Origin: CBDDCX01 sp965226925
Lineage (GTDB): Bacteria; Gemmatimonadota; Gemmatimonadetes; Longimicrobiales; Gaopeijiaceae
Direction: 5' to 3'
Assembly (NCBI GenBank): GCA_965226925.1
Contig: CBDDEN010000011.1
Span: 1,315,430 to 1,379,429, forward strand
Length of the DNA: 64,000 nucleotides
Of this stretch, positions 18,563-26,794 are shown piece after piece (position 1 is the first letter of the stretch; each line of letters begins with the position of its first letter). The notes beneath the pieces were generated by a model. The model made no database searches. It saw only the letters and a program-made list of their open reading frames with translations, and was not told the origin of the DNA. The translations under genes were made by a program, and so were the position numbers.

Positions 18563-20235
18563 TATGCCCCAGCCGGGTTCGCGAGATCCCCGACCGGAAC
18601 CGGCTTGACCGGCACTCTCGGGGCGAACCCGGAATACTCGTCTCGCGTGCGGCCGGTACGCTCGGCCAAGAAGGTCTCGAGCGCGGGCCCGCAGTACCGC
18701 GCTTGGCAACTCCCCATCCCGAGTCGGGTCTGCTGCTTGATCTCACGCGGTGAGGTCGCTCCCTCGGCCAGCGTCGCCTCGACCTGGCCGTACGACACCT
18801 CCTCGCAGCGGCACATCACCGTGTCGCCGGTGGGCCGCGGCAGCAGAGACTCGTCCATTCGATACATCCGCCACAACGCCTTCTGAAAGCGGCGGTGGCG
18901 CGCGGCGTTCGCCTCGGCCGGCGCCTCCAGGCGAGCGGCCTCAGCCGGGAACGAGCGGCCCAGGGCTCGGGCGGCGGCGAACCCCGCGAGGGTCCCCTCG
19001 GCCAGCCCGACGCGCGCACCTCCGAGGGTCGTGCAGTCGCCGAGGGCCCAGACACCCGCCACGCTGGTCGCGCCCCGTGCGTCGCGCACCGTAACGAGCC
19101 GGCGCTGCTCGGGATCGAACGCGTGCGAACATCCGAGCGCCCGCAACAGCTCGTTCGAGGGATGGAACCCATAGCCGAGACACACGACATCCGACTCGAA
19201 ACAGGCGGCTTCGCGCCCGGCGATCGTGGCCCGTAGACCGCCCGAGTGGGGCACCACCGACGCCAGAACGGATCCGTTCATCAGGCGCACACCGGCCCGG
19301 CGGCACCTCGAGAGATAGCGCACTCCGTCGGCCACGAGGCCGGGCGCATTAGCGAGCATGGTCGCGACCTCCTTCCCCCGGCGCACCCCCACGGCAGGCG
19401 CCGCCTCGACCACGGCCACGACATCGGCTCCTCCCGCGACGAGCTCCGCGGCGAGCTGAAGGTTGAGCGGCCCGTTGCCGGCGATCAGCACGCGTTTGCC
19501 GGGTAGGCGGCGAGCGGTGCGCCACAGGGTCTGGGCTGCCCCGGTCGTCATGACTCCCGGGAGGGTCCATCCGGGCACCGGCCAGCCTCGGTCGTATGCG
19601 CCGGTCGCGACGATCGCCTGATGCGGCTGCACGACAAAGCTGCTCCCAGCGATCGTCGCCGCGAACTCCAACGGGGCGAAAGCTCCCCAGACCAACGCGT
19701 TCGACCGCACGGTCACGCCGGAACCGAGGACGTCGTCGATGAGGCGCCGGCCCTCGTGATGTTGCGCGTCGGCCGGGAAGACGTCTCCAGCGGAGCACTG
19801 CTTGAAGTACTGGCCACCCGGGGCCGATCCCTCGTCGAGCACGAGTACTTCCGCACCGGCGAGGCGTGCGGCATAGGCGGCGGCGAGCCCTCCCGGTCCC
19901 GCACCCACCACCAGCACCTCCGGGCGCTCGATGGGGATCTCCTCGATGGTGATCGGAGGACGCCCCGCCGCCGCGCCTGATGCGGGCGGGGCCCGCCCGC
20001 TCGCTTCACGCCTGACCTTCATGGGTCGGTCGACTTTCAGCGTGCAGGCGCGTTGGTTCGGCTGCCCGTCGACTTCGACCAGCCAGTCCTGGCACACACC
20101 CATGCCGCAAAACACGCCGCGCTCGGCACCACGTTCGGTGGTGCGAAACGAACGGATACCGTGGGCTGTGAGCGTTGCCGCGAGACTCTCGCCGGGGCGC
20201 GCCTCGAGCGCCTCACCCTCGAACTCGATCTTCAG
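18562..20235 (-). CDS. FAD/[2Fe-2S] amine dehydrogenase alpha subunit (OoxA/HcnB/LhpB type)
   Basis: A protein of about 557 residues in three parts. Residues 1-75 form a ferredoxin-like [2Fe-2S] domain (FCGMGVCQDW ... ACT). The middle is an FAD/NAD disulfide-reductase fold with VLVVGAGPGGLAAAYAARLAGAEVLVLDEG near residue 100-130 and a second GxGxxN-type site RVLIAGNGPLNLQLA. The end has a BFD-like Cys set, MCRCEEVS and GMGSCQARYCGP. This is the architecture of opine, D-hydroxyproline and hydrogen-cyanide-synthase-type alpha subunits. No ATG, GTG or TTG exists in frame upstream of the ferredoxin domain; CTG 20235 has AAGGAG eight bases before it. GTG 20115 would delete most of the ferredoxin domain. 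Confidence 0.85.
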   Translation of the reverse strand: MKIEFEGEALEARPGESLAATLTAHGIRSFRTTERGAERGVFCGMGVCQDWLVEVDGQPNQRACTLKVDRPMKVRREASGRAPPASGAAAGRPPITIEEIPIERPEVLVVGAGPGGLAAAYAARLAGAEVLVLDEGSAPGGQYFKQCSAGDVFPADAQHHEGRRLIDDVLGSGVTVRSNALVWGAFAPLEFAATIAGSSFVVQPHQAIVATGAYDRGWPVPGWTLPGVMTTGAAQTLWRTARRLPGKRVLIAGNGPLNLQLAAELVAGGADVVAVVEAAPAVGVRRGKEVATMLANAPGLVADGVRYLSRCRRAGVRLMNGSVLASVVPHSGGLRATIAGREAACFESDVVCLGYGFHPSNELLRALGCSHAFDPEQRRLVTVRDARGATSVAGVWALGDCTTLGGARVGLAEGTLAGFAAARALGRSFPAEAARLEAPAEANAARHRRFQKALWRMYRMDESLLPRPTGDTVMCRCEEVSYGQVEATLAEGATSPREIKQQTRLGMGSCQARYCGPALETFLAERTGRTRDEYSGFAPRVPVKPVPVGDLANPAGA

Positions 20236-20357
20236 CGTCAGGTCTCCTTGCGCACGATGATGGCCGTCGGAAGATTCCTCAGGCCAAAGTCACCGTACGT
20301 CGGATGATCGGCAATGCAGCGCCAGGAGCTCGCCCATGTCTTCCCTGTCGGAACTGG
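20224..20357. repeat. Direct repeat copy A flanking the kinase gene
   Basis: This 134-base stretch matches 23192-23326 at roughly 93 percent with one single-base indel. It contains the start of the dehydrogenase alpha gene, the divergent promoter, and the first dozen codons of the class III aminotransferase (truncated here). The other copy has the complementary arrangement. See the finding on kinase insertion. The remainder up to 20443 holds no recognisable gene. Confidence 0.9.
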
Positions 20358-20443
20358 AGGGAACCGGTCGAAACGCAGATGCGGCCGGCCGTACCGGAAG
20401 AGGAAGGTGGACCTGTGCGTGCTTCGCTGTCCGTCCTGGTCAG

Positions 20444-23080
20444 TCAGTTCGGCACCCGCTCCTTTAGCTCGGTGAACCAGTTCACCACCAACCGCACAGA
20501 CGTCTCCGGTGACTCGGACGGCGTGACTCGGCCAGACGGATCCGTAATCAACACGAACGTCTCGCCGTTCGGGTGAAGGTCCATGTTCGAGCTCGGAAAA
20601 TTGGTGGCGCTCCGGGCCCAGCGCCCCTCGAACAGCATCTGAGGCTCGGCCGCTCGGAACTCTTGTCCGGGGGTGACCAGCGCCCTCATCATGCCACCGA
20701 GGTTCGGGTCCACATAGTAGATCGCCGTGCCATCGGGCGCCCAGACGGGTCCATCGGCTCTCGAGAGATCTCCCTCTCCCAACCCCGCCTGGCGCTCGGC
20801 CTCCGGGAACGAGCGGACCTGGCCCTGGACCACACCGGATTCGTCGGACGCGTATGCGACCCACCTCCCATCGGGCGAGATCGCACCGACCATTTCATTC
20901 CAGTCGGCCCGGAGGTAATCGGTGAAGATCACGCTGTCCGGACTTGCGGTCATGACTAGGAGGTCCATGCCCCGATCGTCACCAGCCCACGCGCCCATGA
21001 GCAACTCGTCGCCCCGGGACCAGAGAGGATAGACATACCCGTCTCGGCGATAGAGCCGTTCTTCCTCTCCTGAGCCGTCGGCGAGCCTCCGAAACCCTTC
21101 GTACCCCGCGAGGTCGGGTGGGGCAGTCACGTAGTAGATGTATCGCCCATCGGACGACCACACCGGAAAGCGGTTCACGCCCTCGGTGGTGAGTTGCTCG
21201 TTCGCCCCGGTTTCCCGGTCGTACACGAGGATTTGCTCGTCTTGCTCGTACGAGATAAAGCGACCATTCGGCGAGTACCGTGGATGACCGAAGGTCCCCC
21301 TGCCCAGTGGTGTGGGGGCTTCCACACCGTCGAGGCTGACCTCCACCAGTCTCATGCCGCCGGTGGCTCGCGCCACTCCGTAGAGCGCCGTGCCCGTGTC
21401 GGAGACGTCGAACCGGATCTGGCCATCGGGCCGCACCTCGACGCCGGGCAAGACTGTAAAGGGCGCTCCGGTCACTCGGTGGCTTCCGAGATGGAACGAA
21501 ACGGCCATCAGCGCCTGATCCGCGTCGCCGAACAAGAGATGTCCGGTCGCAACGTACCGAGGATTGGTGCCGACGACGCCGAGGTCGCTTACGGATCCTG
21601 AGCCGATCTCGAGGAGCATCAGCTCCGCCAGGCTCCGGCTCTCCCCCCTTTGAAAGAGGACGGCTTCTCCATCGGGGAGCAGATACGGTAGCGTGGCCTG
21701 GTGTGAGGTCTCATCCAGAAGAAGCCGCGGCTCACCGCCCACGGGGGCCACACCGTATATGGTGAACCCGACCGTATAGACGATCATGTCCTCGGCGCCC
21801 CAGTGGGGCTGATCGCCCGGAGCGACCGGAAGCACCGGGCCACCCAACACCCCGACGCGCTTGATCTCGTCTCCCTGCCGGAACGCCAACCATTGGCCAT
21901 CCGGTGAGAACGTCGGGTACTCAGCACCCTCCGTGCCGGGGATCTCACGGAACTCGATCTCGTCGGCTCGGCGGATGAAGACCCCCGACTCGTCGACCTC
22001 GCCAATGGCCGCGATCAGTGAGCCGTCCCGAGAGATCGCGAACCCTCTCCCCACATCGGAACTGAACCGAAAGCCCGCGATGCTCGCGCGCACGGGGTGG
22101 GTGGGAGGCCCCGGACGGCGGAGGGCCCAGGCGAAGGCGCGCGTGCTCGCGGCGGCGAGTGCCGCGAAGGCGACGGTCAGGCGGTTCCACCGCCCCGCAG
22201 GGGCCACGCCCACACCGACCACTGCCTCCCGGTACCGGAAGTGCCCATCACTCAACGCGGTTGCGAACTCCAGCACGGACTTGAAGCGGTCTGCCGGAAG
22301 CTTTTCGAGCGCACAGCGAATCGCCGCATCCACGTTGCCCGGGACCGAAGGCCGCTCCTCGGTAGCCGACGGCGGCTTGCTCGAGATGATCTTGCCGAGG
22401 ACCGCCTGTGCGCTGCCTCCGGTGTAGGGCGGCTGTCCGACCAACATTTCATAAAGCACCGAACCGAGCGCGTAGATGTCCGTCGAAGGGCCTACGTGCT
22501 GTTCGCCGGTTGCCTGCTCGGGACTCATATAGTGCGGGGTCCCGAGGCTCAGGCCCGTCTCTGTCATCCTCCCACGTCCCGCGGCGCTCAGCGCGAGTGA
22601 GATGCCGAAGTCCGCGACCAGAGGGCGTCCCCGGCTGAGCAGGATGTTCGCAGGCTTGATGTCCCGGTGGACGACGCCTTGGTCGTGGGCCGCCTGGAGC
22701 GCATCGGCCACCTCCGTCGCGATCCCGACCGCCTCGTCCACAGAAAGCTGCTTGTCTCGGTCGAGCCGATCACGGAGAGACTCCCCCTCGACGTACGGCA
22801 TCACATAGAAGAGAAGGCCGTCCGCTTCACCGGAGTCGAACAGCGGGAGGATGTTCGGGTGCTGAAGACTGGCCGTGGTCTCGATCTCGGCGAGGAACCG
22901 CTCGGCCCCGACGACCGCAGCCAACTCGGGCTTGAGGACCTTGAGCGCGACGCCGCGGTTGTGTCGAAGGTCCTTGGCCAGATAGACCGCAGCCATCCCC
23001 CCCTCGCCCAGCTCACGCTCGATGACGTAGCGATCCTCAAGGGCGGCATTCAGGCGGACAATGGGATCGGACAAGAGCAA
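20444..23080 (-). CDS. Ser/Thr protein kinase with C-terminal TolB/WD40-like beta-propeller
   Basis: An 878-residue PknB-type kinase. The kinase domain (about 15-275) has GEGGMAAVYLAKD, ALKVLKPE, catalytic HRDIKPANIL, DFGISLAL and MSPEQATGE. One hydrophobic segment (about 298-320) probably crosses the membrane. The outer part (350-870) contains repeated blades such as FSPDGQWLAF, YSPNGRFISYEQ, WSSDGRYIYY and ISPDGRWVAYASDE, a six- or seven-bladed sensor-like propeller. The start codon at 23080 was kept because RLNAALEDRYVIERELGEGG is the conserved beginning. A close paralogue lies at 53197. This copy stands inside a duplicated promoter region. Confidence 0.93.
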   Translation of the reverse strand: MLLSDPIVRLNAALEDRYVIERELGEGGMAAVYLAKDLRHNRGVALKVLKPELAAVVGAERFLAEIETTASLQHPNILPLFDSGEADGLLFYVMPYVEGESLRDRLDRDKQLSVDEAVGIATEVADALQAAHDQGVVHRDIKPANILLSRGRPLVADFGISLALSAAGRGRMTETGLSLGTPHYMSPEQATGEQHVGPSTDIYALGSVLYEMLVGQPPYTGGSAQAVLGKIISSKPPSATEERPSVPGNVDAAIRCALEKLPADRFKSVLEFATALSDGHFRYREAVVGVGVAPAGRWNRLTVAFAALAAASTRAFAWALRRPGPPTHPVRASIAGFRFSSDVGRGFAISRDGSLIAAIGEVDESGVFIRRADEIEFREIPGTEGAEYPTFSPDGQWLAFRQGDEIKRVGVLGGPVLPVAPGDQPHWGAEDMIVYTVGFTIYGVAPVGGEPRLLLDETSHQATLPYLLPDGEAVLFQRGESRSLAELMLLEIGSGSVSDLGVVGTNPRYVATGHLLFGDADQALMAVSFHLGSHRVTGAPFTVLPGVEVRPDGQIRFDVSDTGTALYGVARATGGMRLVEVSLDGVEAPTPLGRGTFGHPRYSPNGRFISYEQDEQILVYDRETGANEQLTTEGVNRFPVWSSDGRYIYYVTAPPDLAGYEGFRRLADGSGEEERLYRRDGYVYPLWSRGDELLMGAWAGDDRGMDLLVMTASPDSVIFTDYLRADWNEMVGAISPDGRWVAYASDESGVVQGQVRSFPEAERQAGLGEGDLSRADGPVWAPDGTAIYYVDPNLGGMMRALVTPGQEFRAAEPQMLFEGRWARSATNFPSSNMDLHPNGETFVLITDPSGRVTPSESPETSVRLVVNWFTELKERVPN

Positions 23081-23191
23081 CTCCCATCCACTTCAACTCG
23101 TCCGACATGATAGTGCGCGGGGCCTGTCGCGCATAGGCTGCGCTTCGGCACTCTCTATCTCGAGCTAGTCGATCACTCGCGGCTTCAACTC

Positions 23192-23326
23192 CTCGATCTT
23201 CAGCGTCAGATCTCCTTGCGCGCGATGATGGCCATCGGAAGATTCCGCAGGCCAAAGTCACCGCACGTCGGATGATCGGCAATATGAGCGCCAGGAGCTC
23301 GCACATGTCTTCCCTGTCGGAGCTGG
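23192..23326. repeat. Direct repeat copy B flanking the kinase gene
   Basis: The partner of 20224-20357. Here the aminotransferase (plus strand) is complete while the divergent dehydrogenase reading frame is cut to a few codons and ends in a stop near 23167. The AAGGAG and CTG present before the dehydrogenase in copy A are conserved here too. About 110 bases to the left (23081-23191) show no gene. Confidence 0.9.
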
Positions 23327-24696
23327 ATCGGCGGTACCTCTTCCACCCGATGACCGCGCTCGCCACGCACGAGCAGTGCGGGCCGGATCCGGTCATCGTC
23401 AAGGGCGAGGGAGCGTGGCTGGAGGATGCCGAGGGGCGGCGATATCTCGATGCCATGGCGGGTCTCTGGTGCGTAAACGTCGGCTACGGACGGAGGGAGA
23501 TCGCCGAGGCGTTGGAGCGGCAAGCGAGCACGCTGTCGTATTGCCACACCTTTTCCGGAGTGTCGTCCGACCAACCGATCCTGCTCGCCCAGCGGCTCAT
23601 CGACATGGCTCCGGTACCGATGTCGAAGGTGTTCTTCGGCAACTCGGGCTCGGACGCCAACGACAGCGCAGTCAAGCTCGCCTGGTACTACCAGAATGTC
23701 CGCGGTAGGGCGGAGAAGAAGAAGATCATCGCCCGCGAACGCGCCTATCATGGCGTCACGATCGTCTCGGGGAGCCTGACCGGCCTGCACGCCCCGCACG
23801 CGGGGTTCGACCTTCCGCTTCCATTCGTGAAGCACACCACGGCGCCGCGACCGCTGTGGGAAGGCGCAGGCCTGACCGATGCGGAGTTCGTCGCCCGACT
23901 CGTGGATGACCTGGAGCAGCTCATCCAGGCGGAGGGCCCGGAGACGGTCGGCGCCATGGTCGCCGAGCCGGTCATGGGCGCGGGCGGGGTGATCGTACCC
24001 CCGGACGGATACTTCCCGGCGATCAAAGAGGTACTCACGCGCCACGACATCCTTCTGATCGCCGACGAGGTGATCACCGGATTCGGGCGGTTGGGCCGCC
24101 CCTTCGGGACGGATGTCTTCGGGATCGAACCCGACCTGATCGTGCTCGCCAAGGGTGTTACTTCGGGGTACGCACCGCTGTCGGGCGTCATGGTGTCGGA
24201 AGATGTTTGGCGAACCATCGTCTCCGGTGAGGAGCGATTCGGTGTGTTCGGTCACGGCTTCACCTACACGGCGCATCCCGGTCCCGCGGCCGCCGCACTC
24301 GCGAACCTGGATGTGATCGAGAATGACCAACTCGTCGACCAGGTCGCCAGCCGCGGCGCCTACCTGAAAGAGCGCCTCTTGGACGCATTCGGGGATCACC
24401 CGCTCGTGGGCGATATAAGGGGCGTGGGGCTCATGTGCGGCGTGGAATTCGTTGCCGGGCGTGACCCGGCCATCGCGTTCGACCCGTCCTTGAAGGTCGC
24501 AGGGCGCATCGTGAAGGAGGCCTTCGCCCGGGGCGTCATCGGGCGGGCCCTGCCCCAGACCGACACCATCTCCTTCTCGCCGCCGTTCATCATCTCCGAG
24601 GAAGAGATCGACACGGAGGTGACCGCCTTCAGGGAGGCGACCGACGTCGTGACGCAGCAGCTCGTGGACGAGGGCGTCTGGCGGCCCGAGGCGTGA
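23305..24696 (+). CDS. Class III PLP aminotransferase (taurine/omega-amino acid-pyruvate type)
   Basis: A 463-residue aminotransferase. Signatures: GEGAWLEDAEGRRYLDAMAGLWCVNVGYGR at the N-terminal domain (residues 35-65), FFGNSGSDANDSAVKLAW, and the class III motif LLIADEVITGFGRLGRPFG with the PLP lysine in VLAKGVTSGYAPLSG. This resembles taurine-pyruvate, beta-alanine-pyruvate and putrescine transaminases. ATG 23305 follows AGGAG at eight bases. Its stop overlaps the GTG of the CoA-transferase A gene (GTGA). The three genes probably form a catabolic operon delivering an oxoacid to CoA activation. Confidence 0.92.
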   Translation: MSSLSELDRRYLFHPMTALATHEQCGPDPVIVKGEGAWLEDAEGRRYLDAMAGLWCVNVGYGRREIAEALERQASTLSYCHTFSGVSSDQPILLAQRLIDMAPVPMSKVFFGNSGSDANDSAVKLAWYYQNVRGRAEKKKIIARERAYHGVTIVSGSLTGLHAPHAGFDLPLPFVKHTTAPRPLWEGAGLTDAEFVARLVDDLEQLIQAEGPETVGAMVAEPVMGAGGVIVPPDGYFPAIKEVLTRHDILLIADEVITGFGRLGRPFGTDVFGIEPDLIVLAKGVTSGYAPLSGVMVSEDVWRTIVSGEERFGVFGHGFTYTAHPGPAAAALANLDVIENDQLVDQVASRGAYLKERLLDAFGDHPLVGDIRGVGLMCGVEFVAGRDPAIAFDPSLKVAGRIVKEAFARGVIGRALPQTDTISFSPPFIISEEEIDTEVTAFREATDVVTQQLVDEGVWRPEA

Positions 24697-25421
24697 CGAA
24701 GGCGACGTCAGTGATCGACAAGGAGGTCGCGAGCGTAGCGGAGGCCGTCGCCGACATCTTCGACGGTGCGACGGTGATGATCGGGGGTTTCGGTGAGGCG
24801 GGCAGCCCGATCGAGCTCATCCATGCGCTCATCGACCACGGGGCCACCGACCTGACGGTCGTAAACAACAACACCGGAAACGGCGAGGTCGGCCTGGCCG
24901 CCCTGCTCAAGGCGGGGCGCGTCTCGAAGATGATCTGTTCGCACCCGCGCTCCACGAACTCGACGGTGTTCCCCGAACTGTACCGAAGTGGGCGTACGGC
25001 GCTGGAGTTGGTGCCGCAGGGCACGCTGGCCGAACGGATTCGCGCCGGGGGCGCCGGCATTCCGGCCTTCTACACGCCGACCGCCGTGGGCACGCCCCTG
25101 GAGGAAGGCATGGAGCGCCGAAGCTTCCACGGTCGGGACTACTTGCTGGCGCACGGCCTGACGGCCGACTTCGCGCTGATTAAAGCCCGGGCGGCGGACC
25201 GTCACGGCAACGTCGTCTACAACAAGACCGCCCGGAACTTCGGCCCCCTCATGGCCATGGCGGCGAAGACGACCATCGTGCAGGTGTCCTCCGTGGTTCC
25301 GGTCGGTGAGATCGACCCCGAGGTGGTCGTCACCCCGGGCATCTTCGTGAACCGTGTGGTCGCGGTCACCGACCCGGCGCACGAGTCCGTCCTCGTCGCT
25401 CAAGGGGTGTCGTACCCGTGA
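24693..25421 (+). CDS. scoA: 3-oxoacid CoA-transferase subunit A
   Basis: A 242-residue alpha subunit of a class I CoA-transferase moving CoA from succinyl-CoA to a 3-oxoacid. The glycine-rich signature ATVMIGGFGEAGSPIELI (residues about 28-45) and GNGEVGLAALLKAG and SKMICSHPRS are typical. GTG 24693 overlaps the aminotransferase stop, and its own stop overlaps scoB. In the family, A and B subunits form a heterotetramer. The unusual partner, an omega-aminotransferase, suggests activation of a semialdehyde- or oxoacid-derived product; that is inference. Confidence 0.92.
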   Translation: MTKATSVIDKEVASVAEAVADIFDGATVMIGGFGEAGSPIELIHALIDHGATDLTVVNNNTGNGEVGLAALLKAGRVSKMICSHPRSTNSTVFPELYRSGRTALELVPQGTLAERIRAGGAGIPAFYTPTAVGTPLEEGMERRSFHGRDYLLAHGLTADFALIKARAADRHGNVVYNKTARNFGPLMAMAAKTTIVQVSSVVPVGEIDPEVVVTPGIFVNRVVAVTDPAHESVLVAQGVSYP

Positions 25422-26110
25422 GCGAGCGGAGCGCTCGCGTCGGCCTCACGCGAGACGAGATGGCGAAGCGCTGCGCGCTCGACATCCCCGACGGCGCGTA
25501 CGTCAACCTCGGTATCGGCATCCCGGAAGGGGTCGCCGCGCACCTGTCCGAAGGCCGCGAGGTGATCTTCCACACCGAGAACGGACTGCTCGGAATGGGG
25601 CCTCCGCCAGGAGCGGGTGCGGGCGACCCCGAGCTGATCAACGCGGGCAAGCGCCAGGTGACGGCGAATCCGGGGGCGGCGTACTTCCACCACGCGGACA
25701 GCTTCGCGATGATCCGCGGCGGACATCTCGACTTGTGTGTCCTCGGTGCGATGCAGGTCTCTGCGTCAGGCGACCTGGCGAACTGGTCGACGGGCGCACC
25801 GGATGCCATCCCCGCGGTCGGAGGCGCGATGGACCTGGTGGCCGGCGTGAAGACGGTCTACGTCATCACCCAGCACACGACGCGCGACGGTGATGCCAAA
25901 CTCGTCGAATCGTGCAGCTATCCGCTGACCGGAGTCGGAGTCGTCGATCGTGTCTACACCGATCTTGCGGTGATCGACGTGGTCGAGGAGGGGTTTCGGG
26001 TCGTCGAGCTGAGTCCGGGGGTGAGCTTCGAGTACGTGCAGGAGCGGACGGCGGCGAGGCTCATTCCGGTAGGGGCGGGAGCACTCGACATGGGAGAGCT
26101 GGAACCGTGA
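25418..26110 (+). CDS. scoB: 3-oxoacid CoA-transferase subunit B
   Basis: A 230-residue beta subunit with GAYVNLGIGIPEGVAAHL and the catalytic glutamate motif TENGLLGMGP near residue 50, then GGHLDLCVLGAMQVSASGDLANW. GTG 25418 overlaps the scoA stop (GTGA). The last 70 codons occur a second time at 27929-28126, after a 1.8-kb insert. The C terminus here (RLIPVGAGALDMGELEP) differs from that of the second copy (PLIPMGEGPG), so the two are not simple recent duplicates. Confidence 0.92.
   Translation: MSERSARVGLTRDEMAKRCALDIPDGAYVNLGIGIPEGVAAHLSEGREVIFHTENGLLGMGPPPGAGAGDPELINAGKRQVTANPGAAYFHHADSFAMIRGGHLDLCVLGAMQVSASGDLANWSTGAPDAIPAVGGAMDLVAGVKTVYVITQHTTRDGDAKLVESCSYPLTGVGVVDRVYTDLAVIDVVEEGFRVVELSPGVSFEYVQERTAARLIPVGAGALDMGELEP
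25892..26069 (+). repeat. scoB 3'-end direct repeat, left copy
   Basis: About 178 bases match 27929-28106 at a constant offset of 2037, with almost no mismatches until the last codons. The left copy is part of intact scoB. The interval between the two copies holds the three-gene cassette. Confidence 0.95.
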
Positions 26111-26142
26111 GCGGGATCGGGACCGCCAAGCCGATAGTATGG

Positions 26143-26173
26143 GGAAACGATCTTCACACCATCGATCGTTTCC
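26143..26173. promoter_or_regulatory. 10-bp perfect inverted repeat upstream of the cassette
   Basis: GGAAACGATC (26143-26152) and GATCGTTTCC (26164-26173) are perfect complements separated by 11 bases. No T-tract follows, so an operator or mRNA hairpin is as likely as a terminator for scoB. It lies 113 bases before the cassette's first start codon. Confidence 0.5.
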
Positions 26174-26231
26174 GGAACCCCGCGTGCGATCCCTCGGGAC
26201 CCGACAGAGCATCAACCTTCGTTGCCGCCCG

Positions 26232-26252
26232 CCCCCCCCCCCCCCCCCCCCC
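26232..26252. repeat. Homopolymer of 21 C
   Basis: Twenty-one consecutive C lie 33 bases upstream of the GTG start of the CxxW protein, in its promoter or leader. Tracts this long slip readily, so length may vary between cells. Given that it is outside the reading frame, any effect would be on promoter spacing or leader structure. Confidence 0.9.
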
Positions 26253-26285
26253 GCGGCGTATCTCGTTGAAGGAAGGGAGGCCCAG

Positions 26286-26735
26286 GTGCCGTCTTGTCTG
26301 GAATGGGGCGTGGAACGCCGGGAGGAGTGTTCCGAATGGCAAACCACGGAGACGGAGGAATGCCAGGCCTGGGATCAGCGCTGCTGTAGTTGGCAGCCAT
26401 GCCGCTTCTTCTGCTGGGTGGTTACCGCTGTTTGCACCGTCTGGTCGAATACGCCTACGGTCTTCTGCGTGATCTGGACAGAGTTGACCACCTACATCTG
26501 CCTGGCCTGGGACGTCGTCACGACCGTGCTCGGCTTCCTTGTGACGTTTATCGAATCGACGGTTGGCTGGCTTGTCGACGTCATCGGCTTCATCATCGAA
26601 ATTGTCGAGGCGATCCCAGTATTCGGCGCGCTGGTGCGCTGGGTCCACAATTTCCTGACGCACGTGATCGCGACATTCCTGTCACTGCCTGATTTTGTCC
26701 TTTTCTGGATGGGCATTCGGCCCGAAAAAAACTGA
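26286..26735 (+). CDS. CxxW-repeat membrane protein, unknown function
   Basis: A 149-residue protein I cannot assign to a named family. The first 78 residues carry a regular 11-residue pattern of Cys-x-x-Trp: C4-W7, C15-W18, C26-W29, C33-W36, then C50-W53, C61-W64, C72-W75. From about residue 40 the chain is strongly hydrophobic and predicts two or three membrane segments (for example VTTVLGFLVTFI and VDVIGFIIEIVEAIPVF), ending in a short basic tail. GTG 26286 has GGAGG five bases upstream, which decides the start; the longer frame would translate the poly-C tract as polyproline. First gene of a three-gene cassette. Confidence 0.75.
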   Translation: MPSCLEWGVERREECSEWQTTETEECQAWDQRCCSWQPCRFFCWVVTAVCTVWSNTPTVFCVIWTELTTYICLAWDVVTTVLGFLVTFIESTVGWLVDVIGFIIEIVEAIPVFGALVRWVHNFLTHVIATFLSLPDFVLFWMGIRPEKN

Positions 26736-26794
26736 GATTATGCACCATTGTTCTCACCGACGAAAATGGGCAAGAAACAGCTTCAGCTGAGGTC

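Noticed and set aside
20238..20864. 208-codon minus-strand frame crossing the kinase 3' end and repeat A
   Set aside because: Alternative frame of the kinase gene and the intergenic repeat; no coherent product.
23206..24399. 397-codon minus-strand frame opposite the class III aminotransferase
   Set aside because: Antisense shadow; no domain, while the plus strand has full aminotransferase motifs.
26139..26285. Longer start for the CxxW protein that would translate the C tract as polyproline
   Set aside because: GTG 26286 has an excellent ribosome site and the upstream frame has no protein-like features.
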